Shown here one piece after another: positions 17,565 to 26,231 of a stretch of DNA of 63,493 bases. Each line of letters starts with the position of its first letter. The stretch's first letter is position 1. The notes below the pieces were generated by a model, which ran no database searches, was not told where the DNA came from, and worked only from the letters and a program-made list of their open reading frames with translations. The translations under genes were made by a program, and so were the position numbers. Source of the DNA: Microbispora oryzae (GTDB lineage: Bacteria > Actinomycetota > Actinomycetes > Streptosporangiales > Streptosporangiaceae). The stretch lies in the NCBI RefSeq assembly GCF_017896165.1, contig NZ_JAFCNB010000027.1, positions 1 to 63,493 of the forward strand. The letters are read 5' to 3'.

Positions 17565-19136
17565 CTAAAGCGGAGGTAAGGGTGAGATATCCGAATTTTG
17601 AGTTTCGAAGAGCCAACCCGACTCCTCGGGGTCGCGGACGGTACGCAGCGGGGCCGGAGCCGGGCCGGGATCGTCGTCGCGCTGATGGATCAGGGACTGG
17701 ACGGCCGCCGAGGCCACCGGGAAGCCTGAGGCGGGCACGGGCGTCCCGGTGAGGCGGCACCAGGCGAGCCCCGTGGCGTACGCCGCGCCGAGCAGGGCGG
17801 CGGCGGTGGCGCGATCGGGCGGGACGAGGAGCGGGGCCAGCCGCCCGCCGCGCGGCCAGCAGGCTCTCAGCGGGTTCGCCGGGTCGGACAGCGCCAGATA
17901 GAACGCCTGGCGGAGCTCGTCGTCGAGCCACCCGTACAGCCACGTCACGACCTGAGCGGTGGCGGAGGCGCCGGGCGGCGCCCAGGCGGGCTCGGTGGCG
18001 CCGCAGACGCCGGAGACGTCGGCGGCGAGCAGGGCGGCCGCGACCGTCCTCGGCTCCCAGCCCCGCGAGGCGGTGACGGTCAGCGCCTCGGTCAGGTCGT
18101 ACAGGCTGTGCCGGAAGTGGTCGCCGGGCGAGGTCTCGGGCAGCGTGGCCGGGGCCAGGTGCGGCGGGCACCGCGATAGCCAGGCCCGCCGTACGGTCCC
18201 GGACGGAACGGCGTGCAGATCGAGCCAGGGCCGGGAGAGCAGGGGCTCGACCATGCCGAGCAGCGCGTCGGCGCGGGGCCGGAACCGGGGGTCGGCGCGC
18301 AGGATCGTGGCGGTCTCGGCCATCAGGCCGGCCAGACGGAGGCCGGCCTCGTGGGCGCCGAAGGCCATCCGCTCGGCGTACAGGCCCACGAGTGCGTCGA
18401 GCGATCCCATCGGCAGCCAGCGCACCCAGTCGTCGCCCGGCAGCGGCCGGGCGAGGAACTCGCCGAACATCGACAGCAGCACCTCGTTGCCGTCGAAGGC
18501 CGGTGCGTAGGCGCACCACATGACGGTGCCCCAGACCGCCGCCACGGCACCGGTCACGTCGGGCGCGAAGACCTCCTCGTAGGGCCCGCCGGCCAGGGGG
18601 TAGTCGTCCGTCGACAGGCCCCGGTGGGCGAGCAGCAGGGCCCGGACCCGCTCGGTGATCTCGCGTGGCACGTCCGGCCCGACGAACCCCTGGGTCGAGC
18701 CGCGGTCGAAGACGAAGTCGGGACCGGCGGGCACGACGTGCGGCGGAATGGGGGCCCGGGCGGGATGCGGCCGTGCAGCCTCCCGGACCACGGGGTGTGA
18801 CGGGGGAGCCGACAGGTGCCAGCGGCCGTCGACCCGGTCCAGCCGGTACCACCGGGCGTGGGCCCCGAAGAGCCAGTGGGAGCCGTCGGGCGTCGCCAGG
18901 CATCGCTGCGCGATGGCGTGCGCCCGCCCGAGCGGCGTGAGCAGGGACCAGCGGGGATCGGCGACGAGGGCGCGCATGTCGCTCTCGATCGCGCCGAACC
19001 CGTCCCATCGCACGTGGCCATGGTAGATCCGGGCACCGACAGGCGGGACGGCGCACCGGTATCGGGGCGCGATGAAACTTTCACCCAGGTGGCTGCGCTG
19101 ACATGGGGAAATATTAATGTTGTCGCTTTGTTCCAC
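17565..19136 (-). CDS. Conserved hypothetical protein, 523 aa
   Basis: Unrecognised soluble protein with no signal peptide or membrane segment. The N-terminal 110 residues (DMRALVADPRWSLLTPLGRA, SHWLFGAHARWYRLDRVDGR) look like a small alpha/beta domain, followed by a Pro/His-rich linker. The remainder is largely helical with many Trp/Leu (YDLTEALTVTASRGWEPR, WLYGWLDDELRQAFYLAL). It reads like an actinomycete-specific protein of unknown role. The GTG at 19136 has GAGG seven bases upstream. Its 5' end faces the PIG-V-like gene across a short divergent promoter region. Confidence 0.65.
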   Translation of the reverse strand: MEQSDNINISPCQRSHLGESFIAPRYRCAVPPVGARIYHGHVRWDGFGAIESDMRALVADPRWSLLTPLGRAHAIAQRCLATPDGSHWLFGAHARWYRLDRVDGRWHLSAPPSHPVVREAARPHPARAPIPPHVVPAGPDFVFDRGSTQGFVGPDVPREITERVRALLLAHRGLSTDDYPLAGGPYEEVFAPDVTGAVAAVWGTVMWCAYAPAFDGNEVLLSMFGEFLARPLPGDDWVRWLPMGSLDALVGLYAERMAFGAHEAGLRLAGLMAETATILRADPRFRPRADALLGMVEPLLSRPWLDLHAVPSGTVRRAWLSRCPPHLAPATLPETSPGDHFRHSLYDLTEALTVTASRGWEPRTVAAALLAADVSGVCGATEPAWAPPGASATAQVVTWLYGWLDDELRQAFYLALSDPANPLRACWPRGGRLAPLLVPPDRATAAALLGAAYATGLAWCRLTGTPVPASGFPVASAAVQSLIHQRDDDPGPAPAPLRTVRDPEESGWLFETQNSDISPLPPL

Positions 19137-19156
19137 TCAACCTCGCGGGTGGGTAC

Positions 19157-19184
19157 TTGGCACAACCTCATGCCTGCGTATTCC
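19157..19184 (+). promoter_or_regulatory. Promoter, apparently giving a leaderless mannosyltransferase mRNA
   Basis: -35 TTGGCA (19157-19162), 16-nt spacer, -10 TATTCC (19179-19184). Transcription would begin at or beside the GTG start at 19189, which has no ribosome-binding site. This is consistent with a leaderless transcript. Confidence 0.5.
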
Positions 19185-19188
19185 ATAG

Positions 19189-20583
19189 GTGCTCGTGACC
19201 GAGATCCAGGAGGCAGGGACCGCCGAGCCGAAGGCCGGCGCGTCACGGGGGCGGCCTGACGCGGAGGGGGGCGCTCCGGCAGAGACGTCGGCTGAGACTT
19301 CGGCCGAGACGCCGACCGAGACGCCGACCGAGACGTCGGCTGAGACCGGTCTCAGAGGCTCCGACGTGGCCGCGGCGGGTCAGGAGCCCGCCGGTGGGAA
19401 GGCCGCCGAGATGGAAAGCGCCGGCACGGAAGGCGCCGGCGCCGAGCCCGCGGAATCACGCGGTCCGGACGACGAGGCGCAGCGGTGGTGGCACGTCCGG
19501 CGGGGCGACGTCACGGCCCTGCTGATCTGGTTCTTCTGGCATGTCGGGACCTACATCTACATGGTCCTGGCGGCTCCCGGGCGCTCGGACGCGCCGCTGC
19601 TCGACCGCCTGACGCCCTGGGACAGCGACAATTTCATCGCCATCGCCCAGTATGGCTACGACGGTTCGCCGGGTATGCAGGACGCTCCGAGGCTGACCGC
19701 GTTCTTCCCCGGGCTGCCGCTCTTCCTGCGCTACGTGCATCTGATCGTCTCCGACTGGAGCCTCGCCATCGTGCTCGTCTCGCTGGTGGCGAGCGCCGTC
19801 GTCGCGGTGGCGCTGTGGCGGCTGGCCGAGGACATGCGGGCGGGCAGCGGGATGCTGGCCGTGCTGGCGTTCTATCTCAGCCCGTTCGCCGTGTTCATGC
19901 TGGCGGGATACTCGGAGGCGCCGTTCCTGGCGCTGGCGATTCCCGCCTGGCTGCTCGCCAGGAAGGGGCGCTGGGAGGCGGCCGTCGTCTGCGCCGCGTT
20001 CGCGTCGTCGGTCCGGATCTCCGGGCTGTTCCTCGCCGCGGGTCTCGCCGTCGCGTTCCTGGTCTCGGAGAAGGGACTGCGGTCGACCGGGTGGCGGACG
20101 GCGCCCTGGCTCGTGGTTCCCGTGGCCCCGGTGCTGGCCTACATGGGCTATCTGTACGTCCGCACCGGAGACCTGATGGCCTGGAAGCAGGCGGAGGCGG
20201 TCTACTGGGGCCGCTTCCCGGAGAAGCCCTGGACGGTCTTCCTCAACACGTGGCACCGGTCGATGGAGGAGCCTCTCCTGCAGACGTCGTACCGCGAGGA
20301 GATTCTGGCGGCGGCCGTGCTGGTGGCGCTGATCATCTGGCAGCTGGTGCGGCGGCGGTGGGCCGACTTCGCCTATCTGGCGCCGCAGGCCGTGGCGCTG
20401 CTCGCCATGTCGTCGTTCTACATGTCGGTGGGCCGCGCCTCACTGCTCTGGTGGCCGCTCTACCTCTCCGTCGGCGTCACCGCCGTACGCAAACCGTGGG
20501 TTTTCATGGCCTATGTGGCCGTCGCCGCGCCCGTTATGGCAATCAATGTAGGAAATTTCACCACCGGCGCCTGGGTGGGCTGA
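19189..20583 (+). CDS. PIG-V-like membrane mannosyltransferase
   Basis: A 464-residue integral membrane protein. A disordered cytoplasmic N-terminus of about 100 residues contains ETSA/ETPT repeats. About nine to ten membrane segments follow. The first luminal loop carries LTPWDSDNFIAIAQYGYDG, the acidic WDxxxF signature of GPI mannosyltransferase 2 (PIG-V) and related GT-C enzymes; FFPGLPLFLRY and GYSEAPFLALAIPAWLLARKGRW are further family segments. GT-C enzymes use polyprenyl-phosphate sugars; the acceptor is unknown. Start GTG at 19189 (or 19195), supported only by the promoter. Confidence 0.82.
   Translation: MLVTEIQEAGTAEPKAGASRGRPDAEGGAPAETSAETSAETPTETPTETSAETGLRGSDVAAAGQEPAGGKAAEMESAGTEGAGAEPAESRGPDDEAQRWWHVRRGDVTALLIWFFWHVGTYIYMVLAAPGRSDAPLLDRLTPWDSDNFIAIAQYGYDGSPGMQDAPRLTAFFPGLPLFLRYVHLIVSDWSLAIVLVSLVASAVVAVALWRLAEDMRAGSGMLAVLAFYLSPFAVFMLAGYSEAPFLALAIPAWLLARKGRWEAAVVCAAFASSVRISGLFLAAGLAVAFLVSEKGLRSTGWRTAPWLVVPVAPVLAYMGYLYVRTGDLMAWKQAEAVYWGRFPEKPWTVFLNTWHRSMEEPLLQTSYREEILAAAVLVALIIWQLVRRRWADFAYLAPQAVALLAMSSFYMSVGRASLLWWPLYLSVGVTAVRKPWVFMAYVAVAAPVMAINVGNFTTGAWVG
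19282..19347 (+). repeat. 12-bp tandem repeat (ETSA/ETPT) in the mannosyltransferase N-terminus
   Basis: About five and a half imperfect 12-bp units of the form GAGACGTCGGCT or GAGACGCCGACC, all in frame. They encode a disordered Glu/Thr-rich tail. Confidence 0.8.
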
Positions 20584-20688
20584 TCCGCTTCGGGTTACTT
20601 TCTCCGGATACGGGAGGAAGTGCCATGCGGAGCCACCTCCCGATCACGGACGCCCATGGGGGCTCCCGGAACCGGGAGGGTGTGGCGG

Positions 20689-21741
20689 GTGAGGGCGGCA
20701 GGGGGACGTCGCGGCGACGTGACGGGTGTGGTGGTCTGGGCGGTCGTACTCGTCGCGCTGGTCATCGGCCGCGCCGAGCCCGCGCGGGCGGCGGAGGACG
20801 CCACGGAGGACGGCACCGGGCGCGACCGTTTCGCGGATCATGTCAACGTGCTGACGTACAACGTCTGCGCGTCCGGCAACAGCGCCGGCACCTGCGCCGC
20901 CGACCTCACTCGCGCCCGGAGGAAGACCTGGGCGGCGCAGGTCGCGGGCATCATCAAGAGCAGACACGTCGACGTGGCCGGCCTCACCGAGATGTGCTAC
21001 GCCCAGGTCGCCCTGCTCAAGCGTGAGCTTCCCGGCTACCGGGTCGTCTGGTACGGCTACGCGCGGGGCTGCGGCCCCGGGCGCTCGGACCGGTGCACCC
21101 AGATGTGGGGCGACCTGACCGACCGGACCATGCCGCCGGACGGCCTGACCTTCGGCGTCGCCCTCGTGCTGAAGGGCGCGGCGGACGGGGCGCCGCTGCG
21201 CCGCAGGCTGAAGGTCGACCACGCCCCGGCTCACAAGGGCGACGCGGTGCACCCGCGCGGCCTGCTGTGCGCGCGAGGGGAGGTGGGTGACGGGCCGGCT
21301 GTGAGCTGCGTGACCCACCTGTCGGGCACCGAGACCCCGGGCCAGGTCCTCCGGCTGGCCCAGGCCTACGCCGGAACCGATCCGGTGATCCTCACCGGAG
21401 ACTTCAACCGGACCCCTCGGGACGGCCAGCTCACCCCTCTCTACGGCATGGGCGTCGGCGACGGCCCGTACGCGGAGGCGGACGCGGCCCGATGCGGCGT
21501 CCCCGTCCGGGATGGCGAGCCGACCACCAGGGGTGGCCGGAAGATCGACTACATCTTCGCCAGCGAGGACGACTACACGCCCGTGGACGCCTCGGTGCTC
21601 GACACCCATCCCGAGCTCTCCGACCACCGGCCGCTCACCGGGACGTTCCTCACGACACCTCGTACGCCGCGGAGTGGCGACGCGCTTTGGCGAGATATCT
21701 GCCGGGAGTTCCGGAGAAGGAAGTCCGCTCGTCGTCGGTGA
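20689..21741 (+). CDS. Secreted endonuclease/exonuclease/phosphatase-fold protein
   Basis: A 350-residue exported protein. The signal peptide RAAGGRRGDVTGVVVWAVVL... ends in an AxA site near residue 34. The EEP (DNase I-like) fold follows: VNVLTYNVCAS at its start, VAGLTEMC with the metal-binding Glu, VSCVTHLSG, VILTGDFNRTP with the catalytic Asp and Asn, and IDYIFAS then LSDHRPLTGTF with the terminal Asp-His pair. Substrate could be DNA, a phospholipid or a phosphodiester. Start uncertain: upstream in-frame starts at 20656 and 20620 exist, the latter right on a GGGAGGAA. The last 31 codons overlap the convergent carbonic anhydrase gene. Confidence 0.82.
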   Translation: MRAAGGRRGDVTGVVVWAVVLVALVIGRAEPARAAEDATEDGTGRDRFADHVNVLTYNVCASGNSAGTCAADLTRARRKTWAAQVAGIIKSRHVDVAGLTEMCYAQVALLKRELPGYRVVWYGYARGCGPGRSDRCTQMWGDLTDRTMPPDGLTFGVALVLKGAADGAPLRRRLKVDHAPAHKGDAVHPRGLLCARGEVGDGPAVSCVTHLSGTETPGQVLRLAQAYAGTDPVILTGDFNRTPRDGQLTPLYGMGVGDGPYAEADAARCGVPVRDGEPTTRGGRKIDYIFASEDDYTPVDASVLDTHPELSDHRPLTGTFLTTPRTPRSGDALWRDICREFRRRKSARRR

Positions 21742-22177
21742 GATCACGGACGACCTTCGCGGGCACCCCGGCCACCAGCACTCCGGGCGGGACGTTCCGG
21801 CCCGGCGGCACCAGGGCCCCCGCGGCGACCACGCTGCCCGCGCCGATCACCGCGCCGTTCAGGACGACGGCGCCGATGCCGACCAGCGCTCCGGTCTCCA
21901 CCCGCGCCCCGTGCACGGTCGCCCGGTGGCCCAGGCTCACGCGGTCGGCCAGGATCGCGGGCCGGCCCTCGTCGGCGTGCAGGCAGCACAGATCCTGGAT
22001 GTTGCACTCGGCGCCAACCTCGATCAGCTCGTCGTCACCGCGCAGCACCGCGCCGTACCAGACGCTGGACGCCCGGCCGAGTCGTACCCTGCCGACGACC
22101 ACCGCGCCGGGGGCCACCCACGCCTCGGGGTGGATGACCGGTGTCGCGTCCTCGTCGAGGGCCATGATGTACGACAT
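21650..22177 (-). CDS. Gamma-class carbonic anhydrase-like protein
   Basis: A 175-residue left-handed beta-helix protein of the gamma-carbonic anhydrase/YrdA group. Hexapeptide repeats run through residues 15-145 (for example VIHPEAWVAPGAVVVGRVRLG, ILADRVSLGHRATVHGARV). The metal-site histidines fall in LHADEG, GHRATVHGA. Hydratase activity is not certain, because many such homologues are inactive or acyltransferase-like. Its 3' end runs 92 bp into the convergent secreted-nuclease gene. ATG at 22177; a second ATG four codons on is possible. Confidence 0.9.
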   Translation of the reverse strand: MSYIMALDEDATPVIHPEAWVAPGAVVVGRVRLGRASSVWYGAVLRGDDELIEVGAECNIQDLCCLHADEGRPAILADRVSLGHRATVHGARVETGALVGIGAVVLNGAVIGAGSVVAAGALVPPGRNVPPGVLVAGVPAKVVRDLTDDERTSFSGTPGRYLAKARRHSAAYEVS

Positions 22178-22335
22178 GCCACCATGATCCCACGAGGGGT
22201 CTTGCGTGATCGGTGCCGGTGTCCTGCATTTTCCCCGGCAGCTGCGCCGTTCGGGTTGCGATGTCCTCCGGATAGCAGGAAAGTCATGTCCTGACGTGCG
22301 TTACCGTCGTTGTTCTCCGACCCCCAGGGCTTGCC

Positions 22336-23490
22336 ATGACGAATCAGACCGACAACTTTCCCGACCTCATGAGTGACGACTCCTTCGAAGTCGTGATGCG
22401 CGGGTACAGCCGCCGGCAGGTCCACGATTACATGATCCGGACCCGCAACCAGATTCGTGACCTGGAGGAACGGCTCGCGCGAACCATCGACCAGGCCGAG
22501 CAGGGCCGGATCGAGCTGGCCGAGGCCCGGCGGAAGATGGCGGAGTCGCCGCAGAACCCTGACGAGCTCGGCGAGCGCCTGAGCCAGATCCTCAAGCTGG
22601 CGCACGAGGAGGCGGCGGCCAACAAGGAGGCGTCGGAGGCCGAGGCCAACCGGCTGCGGGACAACGCGGCGGCGGAGGCGGAGCGCCTGGTGACGTCGGC
22701 GCGCGAGCAGGCCGACGCGATCAGGACGGCCGCCCAGGAGGAGGCCGAGCGCCGGGTCGCGGACGCCACGGCCTCGGCCGAGCGGCTGCTCGCGCAGGCG
22801 GGGGCGGACGCCGAGGAGACGCTGGGCGCGGCCCGGGCCGAGGCCGACGAGACCCTGCGCGCCGCGCGGGCCGAGTCGGAGCGGACACTCGCCGACGCGC
22901 GGGGCCAGGCCGAGGCCATGCTGTCGGCGGCGCAGCAGCGGGTCAACTCCCTGGACGAGCACACCGGGCGGCGCGTCGCCTACCTCACCGACACCCACAC
23001 CGAGGTCGTGCGCAGGCTCACGGAGGTCGAGTCGGTCCTGGGCGACCTGCTCCACCGCGAGGCGGCCGCCGGACCGCTGATCGACGAGGCCGCGGTGCTC
23101 CCGCCGGCCCCGGTGGTTCAGCCGCACGCGCCGCAGGCGCCCGTGCCCGCTCCGGCCGATGACAACGCGGCGACGGGACACGACGCGGCCGCGACCGAGC
23201 CGGAGTACGCCGAGCACCTCGGGCAGCGGCACGACGACATCCACGACACCGGCCGTGACTCTGTGCGTGACTCCGGCGGCGACACTGCCCGCGACTCGGT
23301 TCACGACTCGGTCAACGACTCAGCTCATGGTGCCGTGCAGGTCGGTGGCGACGAGGACGAGAGCGAGGACCGGGTGATCCTCGACGACCGGCGGGGCGAG
23401 GACGGCCCGCGGGTGGCGGAGGACACCGACGTCGACCTCGGCCGGGTGCGGGCCGACTCCGGCGAGCAGGAGTCGCTGCGCCGGATCTAA
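22336..23490 (+). CDS. DivIVA-domain coiled-coil protein
   Basis: A 384-residue protein with the DivIVA N-terminal segment DDSFEVVMRGYSRRQVHDYM at about residues 15-35. A long, nearly uninterrupted Ala/Glu/Arg coiled coil covers about 40-235, and a disordered acidic tail contains repeated RDS/HDS units near residues 300-330. Such proteins organise polar growth, septation or cytoskeletal scaffolds in actinomycetes (Wag31, Scy, FilP relatives). This one is outside the ftsZ cluster, so it is an accessory scaffold rather than Wag31 itself. The ATG lacks a clear ribosome site. The stop lies in the first of three tandem 16-bp repeats. Confidence 0.87.
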   Translation: MTNQTDNFPDLMSDDSFEVVMRGYSRRQVHDYMIRTRNQIRDLEERLARTIDQAEQGRIELAEARRKMAESPQNPDELGERLSQILKLAHEEAAANKEASEAEANRLRDNAAAEAERLVTSAREQADAIRTAAQEEAERRVADATASAERLLAQAGADAEETLGAARAEADETLRAARAESERTLADARGQAEAMLSAAQQRVNSLDEHTGRRVAYLTDTHTEVVRRLTEVESVLGDLLHREAAAGPLIDEAAVLPPAPVVQPHAPQAPVPAPADDNAATGHDAAATEPEYAEHLGQRHDDIHDTGRDSVRDSGGDTARDSVHDSVNDSAHGAVQVGGDEDESEDRVILDDRRGEDGPRVAEDTDVDLGRVRADSGEQESLRRI

Positions 23491-23522
23491 GCTGCGCCGG
23501 ATCTGAGCTGCGCCGGATCTGA
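23475..23522 (+). repeat. Three tandem 16-bp repeats spanning the DivIVA-like stop codon
   Basis: Units GCTGCGCCGGATCTGA at 23475-23490 (last bases AA, giving the TAA stop), 23491-23506 and 23507-23522. Because 16 is not a multiple of three, copy-number change would alter the reading frame at the C-terminus. Confidence 0.85.
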
Positions 23523-23641
23523 GCCGGGATCGCGACGCCGCGGCGGGTCACCGCGGCCCGGCCGAGTCCGGGCAGCAGCCACGAGCAGCACGAGCAGCAA
23601 CATGAGCAGCACAGGCATCAGAGCATCGCGAGCAGATGGAA

Positions 23642-23680
23642 GCGGAAGCCCCCGCCCCCGATCGGGCCGGGGGCTTCCGC
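23642..23680. terminator. Strong bidirectional terminator
   Basis: Perfect 13-bp stem GCGGAAGCCCCCG (23642-23654) and complement (23668-23680) with a 13-nt loop, between the convergent DivIVA-like gene and the 72-residue gene. Confidence 0.85.
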
Positions 23681-23682
23681 GC

Positions 23683-23901
23683 TCATGGATCGGCGGTGGT
23701 GGCACGTTCCTCTTGGTCGCGAAGCTGCTCGCGGAGCCCGTCCGGGTCGTCCGCGTCCACTGTCATCGCGCATCCCGAGGCCCGTTGCGCGGCGGTCAGC
23801 GGGTGGTGCCGGGTGGCCCACCAGCGTCCCGCGTCGCTCCGCCAGATCGTCCATCGGGGGAACTCCCGGGCGATCTCGGCAAGGCGTCGGTCAAAGGACA
23901 T
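23683..23901 (-). CDS. Small conserved hypothetical protein (72 aa)
   Basis: A 72-residue protein reading MSFDRRLAEIAREFPRWTIW, then SDAGRWWATRHHP and a charged helical C-terminus. The aromatic WxIWRSDAGRWWATR pattern is familiar from small actinomycete proteins encoded beside GntR regulators; the function is unknown. ATG at 23901 with GGAAGG upstream. It lies downstream of the GntR gene on the same strand (126-bp gap) and ends at a strong terminator, so the two probably form one unit. Confidence 0.75.
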   Translation of the reverse strand: MSFDRRLAEIAREFPRWTIWRSDAGRWWATRHHPLTAAQRASGCAMTVDADDPDGLREQLRDQEERATTADP

Positions 23902-24027
23902 CCGTTCACCTTCCCTCGCCGTGTGCCCGGGTGCTCTTGACGTCTCTCCCTCAAGGTGCGGGACATCTCTAGAGAAATCAATGATCGTGGCGGTCAGGTC
24001 AACCTATCGGCGGGGTAGTGACTTGAC

Positions 24028-24780
24028 CTACGCGTCGAAGTCGTACTGGAGTACATAGGCGGCCGCGTCGAGGACCATCTCGTTGAACTCGACCGCCGCG
24101 CCCCCGTCGGCGTACGCGATCCGGCTGACGCTGATCACCGGGTTGCCCGGAGGGAGTTCGAGCGAGTCGGCCTCGACCGGCACGGGCATCCGCGCCCGCA
24201 CCTCCTCGGTGAAACGCACGGGGGCCAGCCCCAGGTCGCCGAGCCGCGCGTACACGCCTCCCGGCCCGGTGTCGGCCAGCACGACCGGGGTGCCCTCGAC
24301 GAGGTCGGCGGGGAAGTGCGAGGCCGCGAGCTGCACGGGGCGGCCGTCGACCAGATAGCGGCGACGGCGCACCCAGACCAGCTCGGCGCCGAGCGCCCGG
24401 GCCGCCTGCTCTCCGGCCCGCTCGCGCTGGATCCGCACCTCGTCCACCGTGTACGCCCGGCCCCTGGCGTCGGAGTCCCAGATGGCCTGTCCCTGGCCCC
24501 ACTGTTCGCGGGACAGCCGCCGCGACCCGTGCCGGCGGATGGGCCGGAACAGGCGCACGTACACACCGGAGCCTCGTCTCGGCACGGCGAGGCCCTCGTT
24601 GATCAGCACGGCGAGCGCCTGACGCGCCGTGGCGCGGGCGATGCCGTACTCGCTCATCAGGGCGTTCTCGCCGGGTAAGCGGTCCCCATCACCTAAGGCC
24701 CCGGACCTGATCTGCTCGCGCAGCCGGTCGGCGATGCGCCGGTAGATCGGGGGCTCATGATGCACCGGGGATTCCGTCAC
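24028..24780 (-). CDS. GntR-family regulator, HutC/UTRA type
   Basis: A 250-residue repressor. The N-terminal GntR winged helix is PPIYRRIADRLREQIRSGAL, then DRLPGENALMSEYGIARATARQALAVLINEGLAVPRRGSGVYV. A UTRA effector domain (about residues 95-245) contains LVWVRRRRYLVDGRPVQLAASHFP and ends VEFNEMVLDAAAYVLQYDF. The ligand is unknown. It starts with GTG at 24780. Its downstream partner on the same strand is the 72-residue protein. Confidence 0.92.
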   Translation of the reverse strand: MTESPVHHEPPIYRRIADRLREQIRSGALGDGDRLPGENALMSEYGIARATARQALAVLINEGLAVPRRGSGVYVRLFRPIRRHGSRRLSREQWGQGQAIWDSDARGRAYTVDEVRIQRERAGEQAARALGAELVWVRRRRYLVDGRPVQLAASHFPADLVEGTPVVLADTGPGGVYARLGDLGLAPVRFTEEVRARMPVPVEADSLELPPGNPVISVSRIAYADGGAAVEFNEMVLDAAAYVLQYDFDA

Positions 24781-25226
24781 GTTTGATCACCCTCTGTCAC
24801 CAACGGGGGATTGGCGTCTACAGAGAACTTGCCCCGTTGTGTCCACGATCGCACAGAGTCGCAGGTTGGTCCCGTGCTTATTTCGCGCTGATCGTGCCGG
24901 TGTGGCGATCTCTGCGAATTTCTGCCGTCCTTTACTGTGGAACGGTCCCGGCCGGTATGGGCCCGCGTATCCACGCTCTGTCATGAAAGCTGCGACGACG
25001 TGCGGTAACCGTGATCGCGGAGCTCGGGAGGACGTCCCGTGGCGGCGGGCCGGCAGGGGCCAGGGAAGTATCCCGGCGGTAAGGGCCCCAGTGTCCAAAT
25101 CGGCGGTCGAGGCCAGCTGTATCGACCCGCAGCCCTGCTGGCGGCATCACCCGACGCTGAAGTGCGGGGCCGCTTCCTCCGGTGCTGGATTGGGCGGCTG
25201 TGCCGGGCACTGACCGGCGCAGCCGA
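24781..25226. other. 446-bp intergenic region
   Basis: Lies upstream of gntR (minus strand) and downstream of the NmrA-like gene. It is less GC-rich around 24850-24950. Short open frames on both strands have no recognisable features. The gntR promoter should lie here, but I could not identify convincing hexamers. Confidence 0.45.
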
Positions 25227-26108
25227 TCAGGACTGGACGGCCGGCTTCAAGATGTCCTGGCACCACTGGCGGAAACCGGTGGCGGTGGCGGAGGCCGGGT
25301 CGCGGGGTTCGGCGTCGTAGATTCCGTTGTTCTGCGCGTTGACCATGTCGGCCATGTCCTGGGCCAGCGCCGGGCTCGCGCCGCGCCGCACCATATGGGC
25401 CTGGAAGTCCGCGAGCGGAACCTGCTGGTAGCGCACCGTGCGGCCCAGGGTCTCGGAGATGATCTCGGCCATGGCGTCGGGGGTCAGCCTGTCGGGGCTG
25501 ACCAGCGGAACGCGGGCCTGTCCGCTCCAGGTCGTGTCCACCAGGAGCGCCGCCGCCGTGGCAGCCACGTCCCGGGTGGCGACGGTCAGCAGCGGCTGGT
25601 CCGCGGTGTTCGCCATGGAGAACACCCCCTGCTCTGTGATCGGCTGGGTCTGACGGAGCAGGTTCTCCATGAAGAACGGCAGAGCCAGGGCGCGGTACTG
25701 CACGCCGGCGCTCTCGATCAGCTCGTCCATGTCGAGCGCGGCCGACAGGAGTCCGGCCTCGTCCTGGTAGCCGTGGCCCAGAGAGGTGACGTGCACCATC
25801 CGTACGCCCCGGCTCGCGGCCTCCTGGGTTACGGCCCGGGCGAAGTCCAGGTAGTAGCGCCTGGCGGGGCCGGCGTCACGGAAACCGGCCGGGGGCACGA
25901 GCCAGAACAGCCGGTCAGCGCCCTCCAGCGCCTTCGCGATCGTGTCCGCGTCGGCGTGGGAGCCCTCCACCACCTCAACCTGCGCGCACACGTGCTCCGG
26001 GAGCCGGGAGAGGTCCCGGACGATCACCCGGACCTGCTCACCGCTGTCCAGGACGCGGTCCAGGAGCTGTCGGCCGATGTCACCGGTCGGCGTAGTAATG
26101 ACGATCAT
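25227..26108 (-). CDS. NmrA-like NAD(P)H-binding protein (atypical SDR)
   Basis: A 293-residue atypical short-chain dehydrogenase. The N-terminal nucleotide motif ITTPTGDIGRQLL stands in for GxxGxxG, with VRVIVRDLSRLPEH, DRLFWLVPPAG and VRMVHVTSLG as the following strands and VPLVSPDRLTPDAMAEIISETLGR at the C-terminal side. Related proteins are NAD(P)H:quinone/azo oxidoreductases or redox-sensing NmrA regulators. ATG at 26108 has an ideal GGAGG ribosome site. It is divergently transcribed from a LysR gene that is its likely regulator. Confidence 0.9.
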   Translation of the reverse strand: MIVITTPTGDIGRQLLDRVLDSGEQVRVIVRDLSRLPEHVCAQVEVVEGSHADADTIAKALEGADRLFWLVPPAGFRDAGPARRYYLDFARAVTQEAASRGVRMVHVTSLGHGYQDEAGLLSAALDMDELIESAGVQYRALALPFFMENLLRQTQPITEQGVFSMANTADQPLLTVATRDVAATAAALLVDTTWSGQARVPLVSPDRLTPDAMAEIISETLGRTVRYQQVPLADFQAHMVRRGASPALAQDMADMVNAQNNGIYDAEPRDPASATATGFRQWCQDILKPAVQS

Positions 26109-26231
26109 GAGTTCCTCCATGCGTGGCGGTCGACGGCGAACCCAAGGGGCGCCGGACGGTCGCTCCCGAGTGAACCCGGAGCAACGGTGCAGGTGAAGGA
26201 TCAACTTGGTCGCGATTGATACCCTGGGGAT

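Noticed and set aside
24787..25213. Small open frames on both strands between gntR and the NmrA-like gene
   Set aside because: No ribosome sites, Arg/Pro/Ser-biased composition, no recognisable motif.
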